Positions 1 through 11,000 of a DNA stretch of 23,175 nucleotides are shown piece after piece. Under the pieces are notes generated by a model, which searched no databases, was not told the origin of the DNA, and saw only the letters and a list, made by a program, of their open reading frames with translations. The translations under genes and the position numbers were made by a program. The DNA comes from Phallusia fumigata (taxonomy: Eukaryota > Chordata > Ascidiacea > Phlebobranchia > Ascidiidae), in contig QXVZ01012861.1 in assembly GCA_008931825.1 (NCBI GenBank), forward strand, positions 1 to 23,175, read 5' to 3'. How positions within the stretch are numbered: position 1 is the first letter of the stretch; the number at the start of each line of letters is the position of its first letter.

Positions 1-55
1 AAAATCGACCCTGGGATTTCTTCAGAGGCTGAAAACTTCAAGTGGCAGAAGTCAG
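1..55 (+). CDS. partial exon of the unrecognised gene
   Basis: Open in frame 1 and ends in phase 1 at a GTCAGT donor. Encodes a short polar stretch ending in FKWQKS. It is cut by the window start, so its 5' boundary is unknown. Supported mainly by phase agreement with the next exon. Confidence 0.4.
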
Positions 56-1993
56 GTCAGTACATAGGTCTATTGGCGGAGCAAGTTTATATTGAATCTA
101 AGCCTACAAATGGTAAAACCAAGTACCGAAATCGAATATAAGTTGCATAGGTTTGCATGCAGTGAAATTTCTGACTTGGTGATTGTGTGCAATTGTGTCC
201 CGGGTCGTCGCCAAGGGGGGCGAAAGGTGCCAACATGCCCCTTAAATTTGGAAATTGTATATAGAAGTACGCTACTGATTTTGTCGGTGCAGTTTCTTTC
301 ACCAATCAAAAACTCAACTCAACTCAGCTAAAGTCTCAAGTTTCATTTTGTTTGCCTAAACCGAAAAACTTTTAAACGTAGTCGAGCGTTGAGCCAGGAT
401 CGGATGAGAGCGGGCAGTTTGAACGACTCGTGAACCCGAAACCGAAACTTTCTTTCTCAAAAGTCGACTACAAACAGAAGAAGCTCGCGGAATCGTCAGA
501 TACGTAAGCATTGTGTAATTCATTATCTGTCATAAGGACATGCAAGGAACGTTTGTGGTGGCCTATTTGACTTTAACTTGGAACTGCTTCAATGGGTTTT
601 ATACAAAATATATGCCTTCCAACTGATTGTCTAAAATACCAGCAGGAACCTTCTTATTCTGGATAGGTAGAGGTTCGTCTTGATCAGAGTCATCACGCAC
701 AAAAACTCTTGACGCAGAGCAGCTTGAAAAGGCCGAGTTTATTTGCAAACCATATATGACTCTTGTTTAAGTGTAGTTTAAGTCTAAGAAGTCTCCGCAC
801 AGTATGACGAACAAAGACTTGGTTTCGAATGGTTACAAGTAACTCTACCTTTTGTCATGCAAGTCATTCATTCTTTCACTCAGGATTTTCTAATATGTGT
901 ATTTTTCACCAAACAATGGAGGCATCTTCCATATCTTGACTAACCAATCAAACTTAGTTAATCGAAAATCGAGAGTTTTGACTTGGACCTATAAGAGTGA
1001 ATGGCTTATATGCTAAAAGTTAAAGTAAAATTCAGCCTGACGTCCGCAGCAGTAGGTAAAGTCCAGAAAACTTCCTGGATTATTAACACCTACGACTCTT
1101 TAAACAGAGAAATTAACAACGACAACCAACGACCTTATATTCACACAGATTGAACGTCGCCACCGTAAGCCCAGCGTGTGAAGGCAACCCAGTTCCTGTA
1201 CGCACTGTTCACCCTTGGACCAGCGCTGCTGCAAAGACACTCGCCCAATCTAAACCGCCACAGATTCCCCGACCTACCGCTAGACGGCGCCACAGCCTGG
1301 GTTCAGATGACACGTCATCGGATGACGACGATCTCGCGCCTCTGCGGAGGGTGAAGAAGAAGGCGGGTTTAAAAAGGTTGGTTTGCGAAAAATCTCTATT
1401 GTTAACACTTTTCTGTTTTCAAGTTGAAATCGTAATGCTTTTAAATCTCAATTATCAGCCAGCAACTGTATTTCTCCTTTTTTACGGCCGGGACATATTC
1501 GTGATGCCTTATTGTTGTTAATTGTACATAAACGGTGTGCCAACATACTATAAATAGTTTGTTTCTTTTTATGTTTACATACTGTATACCGCGGAGTAGC
1601 TCTTGATAACCATGCTAAAGATGTGCTTGGTTAGCTTGGGCGATACATATACTAAAACAGGGTGTTTATTTTAGTATCCTACCAAATTCTATAACTAGAT
1701 ATTTTAGATTTGAAAGATTTTTAGTCGCGTGCTTGGTTTTGACTGCAATTAAATCTTGCATTTAATGTCACAACGTGGATCCGGAAAATAAAAACCATAC
1801 TCTTAAATTGTGTTATATCCGCAGAAAAAAAGTTCTCGAAATACGGCGCAGCTCCCTGCCTGCTATACACGAGAGTCGGAGATACGAATCGTCGTCGATG
1901 TTGATATCAAACAATGAAGATGATCTGATTGACCGAAACAAAGTGAAGGCCTCGTTGACCAAGCTGAAGAAAAGATCCATTTCAATGTCGTAA
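1..1993 (+). CDS. 3' end of an unrecognised gene, four exons (5' part outside window)
   Basis: Exons modelled at 1-55, 398-503, 1149-1376 and 1825-1993; every junction has GT-AG ends and matching phase (1, 2, 2), giving one open frame to a TAA at 1991-1993. The protein end is probably disordered. It has a basic stretch followed by an acidic Ser/Asp run (RRRHSLGSDDTSSDDDD), a Lys-rich patch, and several Arg/Lys-directed phosphorylation-like sites (RRHSLGS, RRSSLPAI, KKRSISMS). No catalytic or membrane domain is visible. I do not recognise the family. The first two exons are the least certain because their acceptor has a poor pyrimidine tract; the last two look solid by codon content and splice sites. 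The organism context suggests a cytoplasmic or nuclear regulatory protein tail, but that is only inference. Confidence 0.55.
398..503 (+). CDS. internal exon of the unrecognised gene
   Basis: Acceptor after GAGCCAG and a good GTAAGC donor after 503. Phase 1 in, phase 2 out. Encodes a charged segment including LVNPKPKLSFSKVDYKQKK. An alternative acceptor after ACGTAG (about 380) would also be open but would not match the upstream phase. Confidence 0.45.
1149..1376 (+). CDS. internal exon of the unrecognised gene, acidic Ser/Asp region
   Basis: Acceptor TTCACACAG and donor AAAAAG/GTTGGT. Phase 2 in and phase 2 out. GC-richer than the flanks. Encodes a Pro-rich segment, then an Arg cluster, an SDDTSSDDDD run and a basic RVKKKAGLK tail. 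Confidence 0.65.
1825..1993 (+). CDS. terminal exon of the unrecognised gene
   Basis: Acceptor TATCCGCAG; the first base completes an Arg codon. Encodes 55 further residues with basophilic phospho-like motifs RRSSLP and KKRSISM, and stops at TAA 1991-1993. Confidence 0.65.
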
Positions 1994-2470
1994 CAATTAA
2001 TCTTAAAATCAACGCATCCTCTGTACGGGCGATTTTTATTATCCTATAGGTTTGTTACTGTGCGGATTGGGATATCTATACACATTCGTGTGAAACTTTA
2101 TCCCCGATGCTGCTCACTGTGCACACAACGCATCGCGCAAACGTTAAGTGGAACTAGATTCAACATTAAGAGCCTCATTTAGGCCCACCCTAGGCAACGA
2201 CAGAGCAAAAAAATGACAGTCTGCTAACTTTATTACATTTTGCATACAACCTTCTCATCGCTATAATTCTTCCACCACAAGAGGTAGCAGAGCGCTTACA
2301 AAGTTATGACAAAATTGTGATTTCTTTGTTACATTGTATCATTAAAATAATAACTGTAAATCAATGTAATAACGTAAAGTTCTGTTGTAGGCTGACAATT
2401 GCTATGCCAAGGTGTCGCTTAGTTTTGGTTCGGCTGTCAGTTTCCGAGTGTTGTTTGATCAACGCTGTTT

Positions 2471-2476
2471 AATAAA
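2471..2476 (+). terminator. candidate polyadenylation signal of the unrecognised gene
   Basis: AATAAA about 480 bases after the stop, followed by a GT-rich stretch near 2490. It is the first canonical signal seen after the stop, but the 3' UTR length is unknown. Confidence 0.3.
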
Positions 2477-3588
2477 CTTCAATTTCCACCTTCGTGTTGC
2501 GGAAAAAATCGATTCAAAAACGTTTGACCTCTCCCAAAAGTAACATACCTTTAACGTCACTGAACAAGAAACATTCGAAATCAAATTACCGCACGATCGA
2601 CCGCTGGCCCTGTTGGTGTAGCAATCGTGGTGGAAACTTCAAAAGTCACGTGACGGTTTGCTGGGGGGAGGGGTAGCGGGCACTATGTCATTATTTACGT
2701 CACAAACTAACTAGCCAATTGATTTTTTGCGATGCCGCAATACATGCAGTCGTTCGATCAATGTGGATTGCATTGGGGAGACCTAATCGAATCAGCCTGT
2801 CGCAAAACACTGTCCCCCTTTTAATCCTATGGAACGTCCCTATCACAACATGAACCACATTAAGACGCTGGTGCGTATACGCAAATGGTAAAATGTTTTA
2901 GAGGTCAAACCAATCCCAGCTTAGCAAACCAGCACAAAAACAGAGTTTAATGCAAATTTCCATAACTGGAGCAGAATTTACCTGTTGTCCGACGTTTCTG
3001 ATTGTTGTCGATAAATTTTTGCAATCATTACAAATGATATACAAATAAACGCACGGTAACTACTTAAAAACCAATCTGACTCACCTAATTGCCATTTGTA
3101 ACCAAGGGTTATTGCCTATGAAAGTCAGTCCTGCCGCCCTGGGATTCGTCATAGCTACCTTGAACTAAAAAGCCATTTGGGAGCAATGGCCGCAGGCAAT
3201 TTGAAGCAATATACGCGTGCTCAAACCTAAGTAACCGTAACTGCAGCTCATTATTGGGCAGCTGCTATTGGGGTGAGCAAGGCGTCAAACCTATGCGTCA
3301 CTCTGCATTGCGTTTGCTTTGCCGGGTGACGGAAAGATAATTCGCTTCTTCCGAAGGGAATTAATTGCCTGCTCCGTCGGGGCACGAGACGGATTGCGAG
3401 GAGCGTTCATTCGTGTTTTTTTGCGACGTGAGTGATGCGCTGTTTACAGTGAGACGTTGGTGACGAGTTGTCACGGCAGATGGATTAAGTGGGTGATAGT
3501 CAGTGTGTTTGTTTGTGTGACAGCTAAAGAGGCATATGGCGGAGCGTGAGTGTCTTGTATTATTAACACGTTCGAATGACAAATTGCA

Positions 3589-3632
3589 GGTGTAAATAAG
3601 GTGCATTGCGGGTGTACATAGAGTGCATTTAA
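3589..3632. repeat. two degenerate 22-bp tandem units
   Basis: Two adjacent 22-base units both begin GGTGTA and share the GTGCATT core; a third partial unit begins GGTGTAGG at 3633. Short and diverged, no function assigned. Confidence 0.4.
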
Positions 3633-4547
3633 GGTGTAGGAGTTAAATTGATTGATAAGACATGTCAAAAACTATAGAGACAGTTCCTAAAAATTTGGTT
3701 TGTAAAAACGACGATTACGTTTAAACTTCAGAATATTTAAAAAAAGACAAAATTGAAGGGTAATATATTTTCATGAAAAAGTAAAAACAAATTATATTAT
3801 AAATATATTCCTAAAAATGTTTGAAAGTTAAAAAATGCGCATGCTACTTTAATTTATTTTAAATCACTTTATTAACAAAAAAAAGTTGATGACCTCGGCT
3901 GTGCGAGTGTTTTTTTTTCTTGTGTTTTTACACGAATATAACTTATTTGGTGCAAATGCCGTGTAAGCAACTATCCTCGGAATTGTTTAAACGTTAGACT
4001 GTGCAAAAGACAAGACTTGTTTGATTTAAAGTATTTTACCGAACAACTGCAACTGCAAGTAAGACCGCAAAATAAACTGAGAACCAATGCAACCATAATA
4101 TGACAAAGTAATTAAATTGGTGGTCTACTTGGCCAGTTTATCCAAAGACTGCGAGCCAGCTATGCCATTGTACAGGTGGTGGCACTAAGGACAATTAACC
4201 CCATAATCCCGTCATTAGCTCGCCATAATTTTATCGTTTTAAATCCACCATCTACCACGGGCAGGCCATACGCGATTGACATAAGAGCAAGCAACGCCAA
4301 TGCTACATGCCGTCAGCTGCCTAAAATAGTTTTCTATCCGTTTGCAGTGACGGAAACATGTCCGGTAGAAGGCAAGGCAACTTAAATCAAATTAGGGCAT
4401 GCCATTAGCCTCGTAGAGAACGTTGATTGGCCGAATAACAGCCCCTGTGAGGTTTGGATGTTCAGTGAGTAATTATTCAGACAAAATAATGTTTTGCGTT
4501 TAAACCCCAGTGGAGCATGCAGCATGGACGTCATTAACAACTAATGA

Positions 4548-4570
4548 TGACGTCAGTGGGTTCTATAAAA
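4548..4570 (+). promoter_or_regulatory. CRE-like palindrome and TATA-like box upstream of the receptor gene
   Basis: A perfect TGACGTCA palindrome lies at 4548-4555 and a TATAAAA at 4564-4570. A second near-match, GACGTCA, lies at 4527-4533. The pair sits about 360 bases before the receptor start codon. Full CRE plus TATA at this spacing is a common promoter arrangement, but no transcription start is visible, and many tunicate mRNAs are trans-spliced, so this is inference. Confidence 0.35.
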
Positions 4571-4928
4571 TTTTAAAACTGTTTAAAAATTAATTACCGG
4601 ACAAGGGTTAAAGCTTAACTTTGTTTTCATAAAAAACAATTAGGGAGATTTGACTACAAAAAAAAACTTTCCATGTACCATCTTTTTAAGGTAACAGATT
4701 TCGAAAAGAAAGAAGTTTATATTTGTTTGGCTGTTAAAAGGTACAGTCTACAAAAAAACCCTTTATTTCAACAGTCACGTCAAGCAATGTTTTAAAAACT
4801 GTACTGGTATAGATCTTTGCTGGTCTGTTGCAGAAGCGCTAATTTTTAGTTGTTGTGAGAATAAATCTGAGCTGGCCAGATGTAGCGATTACCTACTGAC
4901 AACCGCCCGCCCGAAACAGATTTAAACA

Positions 4929-5085
4929 ATGAGCAACGCAAGTGTCCATCAAGACGTCGGCTTTTCTATTGTGCTGCCGTTCGAGTCCACTTCTTCTGTC
5001 CACGCTGGCGATGACCTGTTTACTGGCCGCAATAATTCCATTCAAACTCCAATTGAACCAGTTATGTGGCAACACACAATTACAG
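4929..5085 (+). CDS. CCKR: receptor exon 1: extracellular N-terminus
   Basis: ATG at 4929 opens 52 codons plus one base, ending at an ACAG/GTGGGG donor. No signal peptide is evident, as is usual for this class. Two N-glycosylation sequons (NAS at residue 3, NNS at residue 35). Start chosen as the first ATG of the open frame that joins exon 2 in phase 1. A CAG acceptor-like site just upstream (near 4919) could receive a spliced leader. Confidence 0.7.
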
Positions 5086-8000
5086 GTGGGGTGTTTTTTA
5101 AAGGTTTTCGATAAGCTGAACTGAAACAATGGTGTTAATAATGCATAATGGTTGGTAACGGTTTTGTTTTGTGCGATGTTTTACCCTACTTAAGCTTGTT
5201 ATCAACGAGTTTTGTGTTCCTAACCGCATAAATCCCTTTCAAAATCAGTCAAAAACGCATGAATCTTTGTTTTGAATCTTGCTTATGTTGCGTAAAAGTT
5301 CCGAACGAAGATCGATGTTTTGGTTGAACCGTAAACCCAATTTAGATGTGAAAAAGCTGAGCACGTGAACATACTTATCAAAAATAACAACCACCGCTGG
5401 ACCTAGGATTTATACGAGATTTCGCAAAACGTGGAACCTACTTAAGAGCTGACATTATCGTTGTAGAGACTGACTTGCAAGCGGACAATCGCTGACTCAC
5501 TATTAACGGTTACAGCCGCCGCAGGTCGTAAAGCAAACCTTTGACGTTTACTGCATCTTAAATCAAAACCCTGATATTTGTCAAAGAAAAACACCGACAT
5601 TGAACCACGTTTGTCAAAGCGTTTTAACAAATGTGGTTTTGTCAAAATGGCCACTCTAAAAACCTTGTCACTCTGGTTTGATGGTTGGTGGTGTTGTTGA
5701 CTGTCAATCTCCACTTATGTCACATGGTAAAAATGACGACATGACCAAGGCAGCTTGCTCGATTGCTTCAATGAAAACCTGCAGCAATTGAAAGTTCTAT
5801 GTTGAATTCGGTATTTTTATAAACGCGGCTTGTCCTGTGTACAAACTCAGAATATATTTTAAACAACAAAGCATAGATCAGAGGTTCTCAACTAGAGGAA
5901 TTACCCACCAGGGGGGAATTTTGCATTTGCAAGAGGGGAAATTCGAACTTATTTCCCGAAGTCGGGATTTTAGCTTTCAATATCGGTTAAAGAAGTTCAT
6001 AGATGAAAAAAGGTTGAGAACCACTGCTATTGATTAAACGTTAACTTTCCTATACTTTACAGGCTCAGAAGTGGCGAGTATCGTACTTTACAGCATCGTG
6101 TTCGTCCTGGCTTTGGTGGGAAACGTCCTGGTGATCATAACTTTAGTGTGTAACCGACGAATGCAAACGGTCACCAACTGCTTTCTGCTGAGTCTATCAG
6201 TGAGCGATTTGCTCCTGGCTCTAGTCTGCATGCCAGTGTCCATCACTGGTCAAGTTCTCAAACGTTTTGTCTTCGGACTGACCATGTGCAAGATTATTCC
6301 TTACTTCATGGGTGAGAATAATGTCGGATTTACATACAAGTTAACTAAGTGACAGATTATGGTCTTTACCCAATCAGAAAAAACATTATATACCCAAAGA
6401 ATTGTCTAATCCAAGAAGTCAAAAATTGCAAAAAAGCAATAAGGAAACTGATGTTTTTAAATGCAATTAACATGCACAGCGGATTGTGTTTATGAATTTT
6501 TAATTCGGTTTTGCAACCTTATTATGAAAAGAAAGACAATCGGCAAATGGTAGATAGCAAAACGATCGAATGTTAGTCATATGTAAAAAATGATCTTTGT
6601 TGATTGCAGCGTAAAAAATGTATTACTTATTTAACAATTCATCAATTCCCGGTTTTGAAAGCAACTGCAATTAGACCACTGGTCCCAACCTTTTTTGATG
6701 TATTTTCCTTTGGCTTATTATTGAACATTTCATTCTTTCCCTACAAGGCAATAAGTGACATAAAGTAACATCAAAAAGTTTGAAACTACTGGTCTATACC
6801 TAAAAATACTTCGCTTATTATGAATAGCTGAACAATAAAGTAGAAATTCCTTTCCTTAATTAAAGGAATTTGTCAGAGTTAGACGTGGTTGCCAATATAG
6901 CGCAGTTACATCGTTAGGTGTAATACGAGACCTTATAGCATGCTTTTATTCGCAGGAATATCGGTGTCTGTCTCCACACTTACGATGTTAAGCATCTCCC
7001 TGGAGAGATTTAACGCAATTTGCCATCCGCTCAAGTCGCGGGTCTGGCTCACACGGAAACACGCAGTGCAGGTGTGCAAACTTGATTTATTGCAAATACT
7101 AAACATTTGGCTGATTCAGATTAAAAAAGCAAATTTTTCTCCCGTGTCTGTTTTGCTTTTTGTAAGCGTTGAGTTCGATAAGACTTGGTAAAATCTAGAA
7201 AAGGGCAATTTTTATTTCCAGATGAATATCACAGAGATAACAAATGGTCTACTGATACTTTTAGTCTGCAATTAAAGTAGATAAACCAAACATGGCCACC
7301 AGGTCCCATAATTTTTTTTAAGTTCGTTGTTGGACAACCTCTTAAATCGTATGTGCCCGCTCAAGAAAATGAAGTAAACTTTTGTTTGAAAAACCTGCAA
7401 CAAATATTCAATGTTGTCATCTGAGCAATCAGGGTAGAAGCAAAACGCCGTACGTATCATTTCCAGGCAGTGGTGTGTATTTGGATTCTCTGTTTCGTTC
7501 TGATGTCACCGCTAGCAATACTCAACAACCTTCACTACATCTCGATAGAAGATGGGAACGCTTATACCTTTGCGTGTAGGATCAAGTTCGTAAACCGGAC
7601 CGCACAGAAAACCTGGTTGGTAACTTCACATAACGCGCAAATTTCAAGTCTGTTTGTGAATGCGAAAAAAATTACACAAAGTCGCGATTATCAGCAAAGT
7701 CTTTCGGCTTGAGGTTATTTTTTTAGGGGTAGAGGACACATTGTTTTCGGAACAGCAGTAAGACAATACGAGAAATGCCATGCGATGCAACAAAAAAGCT
7801 TTACCGTATGTTAAAGTACAAACTGGACATTTGTCCCTTGAGGTGAAACGATTTTATTCGTGAAATCAAATAGTTACAAACGCTGTTTTTATCTTAAGGT
7901 ACCTTAAAAAAAAGTGCATTTGAACCTGACAGCCGAAAGTGTGTATCTACCTAAGTAGTCTGTCCAATAGTTTTTGGTCTTGTGTCGTTTGGGGAGCATG

Positions 8001-11000
8001 TTTCTTGTTTTAAAAACAAAATATCCAGACTTATACTAATCTAATGAGAAAATTTAATGACAAAAGTACACGATCAACTAAAATTAACGAAAGTTGAGGA
8101 ATTTATAAACAGAACCCGACAAGTAAAATGCCCTATTCCTTCGTATAATCCGAAAAACCTTCGCTTATCACGGGTTAGGAATCACTAGTTTAAATTTTCA
8201 CACACATTCCAAATAAAATTGACAGATTTATAAACGTTTTGCGTAAAATTTAAAACCCTCCTTGCGTAGAGGTTGAAATCTACCGATGGCCTCCTTTAAA
8301 ACTAAATGTAAAATTTTACCAGTGGCATTCGCTAATCGTTCACCAAGATCGCAAAAGATGCGACCTCGAAAATTTCCAACCCAAATTTGGCATTAACCTA
8401 CGGATAAAGGGATTAAAGATGCTGCAAAAACATAGATAAATCTTTCTACTCTTCCCTATCACACTATTTGACCTTAGCTCCGTTTTTCGACGGACAAACT
8501 GTTCATTAATGCTTCGCCGCAAAAAAGATCATGTAACAAGCGACAGAGGAGATTAATTTTAGGCTTCGATTCGTTACGCGATAAAAAGTGGCCTATGCGG
8601 AAAAAATATACCTGAAGAAAAGTATAGAAGAATTTTGTTGTGTGAGCGAATGTCTCGGTTGTCAAATTGGGATTTGAGTGCATTAGTAAGTGTTTTGACA
8701 CAAACACATACGCAAGTTAGTAACCAGATTTTTAGATTTTACCCGATAACATATTTTCGTAACTGCATTGCTTTTTTTACCCCTAACCGTCCGTTAACGG
8801 ACACTAGATTTTATTAGGTACGTAGGTTTGAAGATTATAGCTTTTTTATTTAATCCCAGCATGCAACAAAATTTACGACTTGTGAGAAGGCTAATTCGGC
8901 GTTGTAAAAAATAGTTTTGATCAGCGTTTTGCGACTTCTAATATGCATACAGCTTGTGGTTGGTAAAGCTCTTCCAGTGGTTCGCCTTTTACTTTTTCTT
9001 CACACAATTAATGTATTTTAGCATTTGCAATCAAATTTTGTCCATTAATTTCAGCATTTCGGTTTACTTTTGTGACTATTCTGTCTCATTAGATTAGTAG
9101 AAGTCAGACTAATAGAATAGCACCCCTCAGTGGAACGTGATCAAAAAGGGTTGGGAACCACTGGTTTAGATCTTTGGCCTCGTGAACACATTCCGATGTA
9201 CAGCGTGTCGTCATAGGGCCAAGATGCGTTTCAGAAATATCGGTGACGAAATTTAAATGTGGGTTGCTTGTTTTCACAGGTACCTGTTCCTTCTCATCTC
9301 GTTGTTCGTGGTTCCCGGTATAGTGATGGCGATCGCTTACTCGAAAGTCTGTTGGACGATCGTTCGTCGGTTCCGACTCGGACCCGATCCTACCACAGCG
9401 GAACATTGTACAGGTTGGACTTCGGCTTTTGAACTTATGAACGATTATTAAACAACAATTTCGAGCCAGGCCTGTTTACAGACTCATAAAGCTTTAAGAA
9501 TTATCTCCCTTTTTTAAGTATTTGTTCATTCGAAATAGGTACGGCGTATCGGCAGTGAAATACTGTATCATAAACCACTGGTTTTCAATCTTTTCAACCT
9601 ACAGACAAGTTGTTGGACAAAACTTAAGACGACTTCCTCTTTCAAACAGCAAGTTATTAAAATTTCTCACCTAAAAATTGCTTTAATATAGGAACACTTT
9701 AAATCTTGAAATGTTTCGGTAAGTCAGAGCGTTCAACCATTTGCTTCACATATTTTCCCAGATACAATGCGCTTCTGGAGCCATCCATACCGCCATAACT
9801 TTAAATTTGGGCCTCGAAACTCTGCAGGTGCAAACACGAATGCTTAAACTATGAATTCGTGATTATATGTAGCACATATTGACAATTATGTTTACGATTT
9901 CTGGCGCATATTGCAAAAAGCGTAAATGAAAATAATTTGCACTGCCAAATTTTTGTCAAGTTTATTTGACGTACATTTCGTTATTTACGGAAAATCCATT
10001 TCTTCAACTAGTTGGTCGATCGTTGGTAACAAAATAACAACTCCAGCGGCGGTACATCGGTGAACGTGACGTAAAGCATGCCTTGTTAGTTGTAATTTTG
10101 CAAAATCAATACAGTTCGTGGCAGGTAATTACATTGCACACTTTCAGTGACCTGTGCCCTACTAATTCGTTTCTTTCAACCTAAACTTTCCAATACCCAA
10201 GATTACCTTCTGCAGCGCCTTTCAGGCTATAACAAGATTTTCTCTACATGGACTGCAACACTTTTTAACCAGATATAATTGTTTTGTTGTTGGTGCTTAT
10301 TTTTGCCAAAAACAAAATTCAAAAGGATGTCCGCAAAACATTTTGCTACAACAACGTTCGAATAACTAGTTATGGTTTTATCAAGCTAGGTCGCTAAAAA
10401 ACGTGGTTATTTATGAGTACAAATCTGGCAAATAAATTGGCAAAGGGGTAAAATATTAAAAATCGGGTAACGATCACTGGTCTGTGCAGAACATAAAGAT
10501 CTCAAAATCAACTGATCATAATAACTTTCACGATATCAAGTAAACAGAGTAGTTTTAAATCCCAATGCCACAAGTGTGGCCCTAACCACAAAACGTTGAC
10601 ATATAAATTGCAAAACGGTTTACTTCTCTATTGAAAGCATATTAAGTTACAAAAGCTGGGTGTTAACCGATTTTCGGTCACAAATCCAGCTAAACAACTT
10701 AAGGCCTACCGGTGAAGTAAACAGACCGCCGTAAGATCGTTTTGTGCAAATTTGACCTTTTTGTCAGCTCTTAAGATTTACGTCCTGTTTCATGTTCATG
10801 CACAAGTACAATGTGATAATTCAGGTAGGTTGTCACAAAAAAGTGGATACTTTAAGTATCTTAAGGTTTTCAGGAATATTACTTTCATGAATTCAGAAGT
10901 AGCATTGTTTTTCTTTTTTAACCAAAAACCATTATGGTATTTATATGCTCTATATCTAATGTGTACAAAAACGGCATTGATCCACGTAATTAATGTCACA

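Larger units (their letters stand above)
1994..4900. other. intergenic region without recognisable gene
   Basis: No open frame here has plausible codon content with splice sites or a recognisable domain. The region is AT-rich with long A/T runs around 3720-3920. It holds a small degenerate tandem repeat (3589-3632) and a CRE/TATA-like pair near 4548-4570. Presumably it contains the 3' UTR of the left gene and the promoter of the receptor gene. Confidence 0.6.

Noticed and set aside
2663..2680. G-rich run as a possible G-quadruplex
   Set aside because: Only three separable G-runs are present, too few for a canonical quadruplex.
3361..3668. Overlapping - strand open frames of 65-81 codons
   Set aside because: Composition is simple-repeat-like (GTGT-rich on the + strand), there is no domain, and no splice partners were found.
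4893..5129. - strand open frame of 78 codons
   Set aside because: Shadow of receptor exon 1 on the opposite strand.
5442..5714. - strand open frame of 90 codons in receptor intron 1
   Set aside because: No recognisable motif, low-complexity N-terminus, no neighbouring exon in phase; likely chance.
8166..8200. Possible hAT right end (GGGTTAGGAATCACTAG)
   Set aside because: No convincing left end or target duplication could be located.
9576..10479. A single 0.9 kb hAT element between CACTGGTTTTCAATC and GATCACTG
   Set aside because: Flanking 8-mers do not match and it would swallow receptor exon 6; treated as separate decayed ends.
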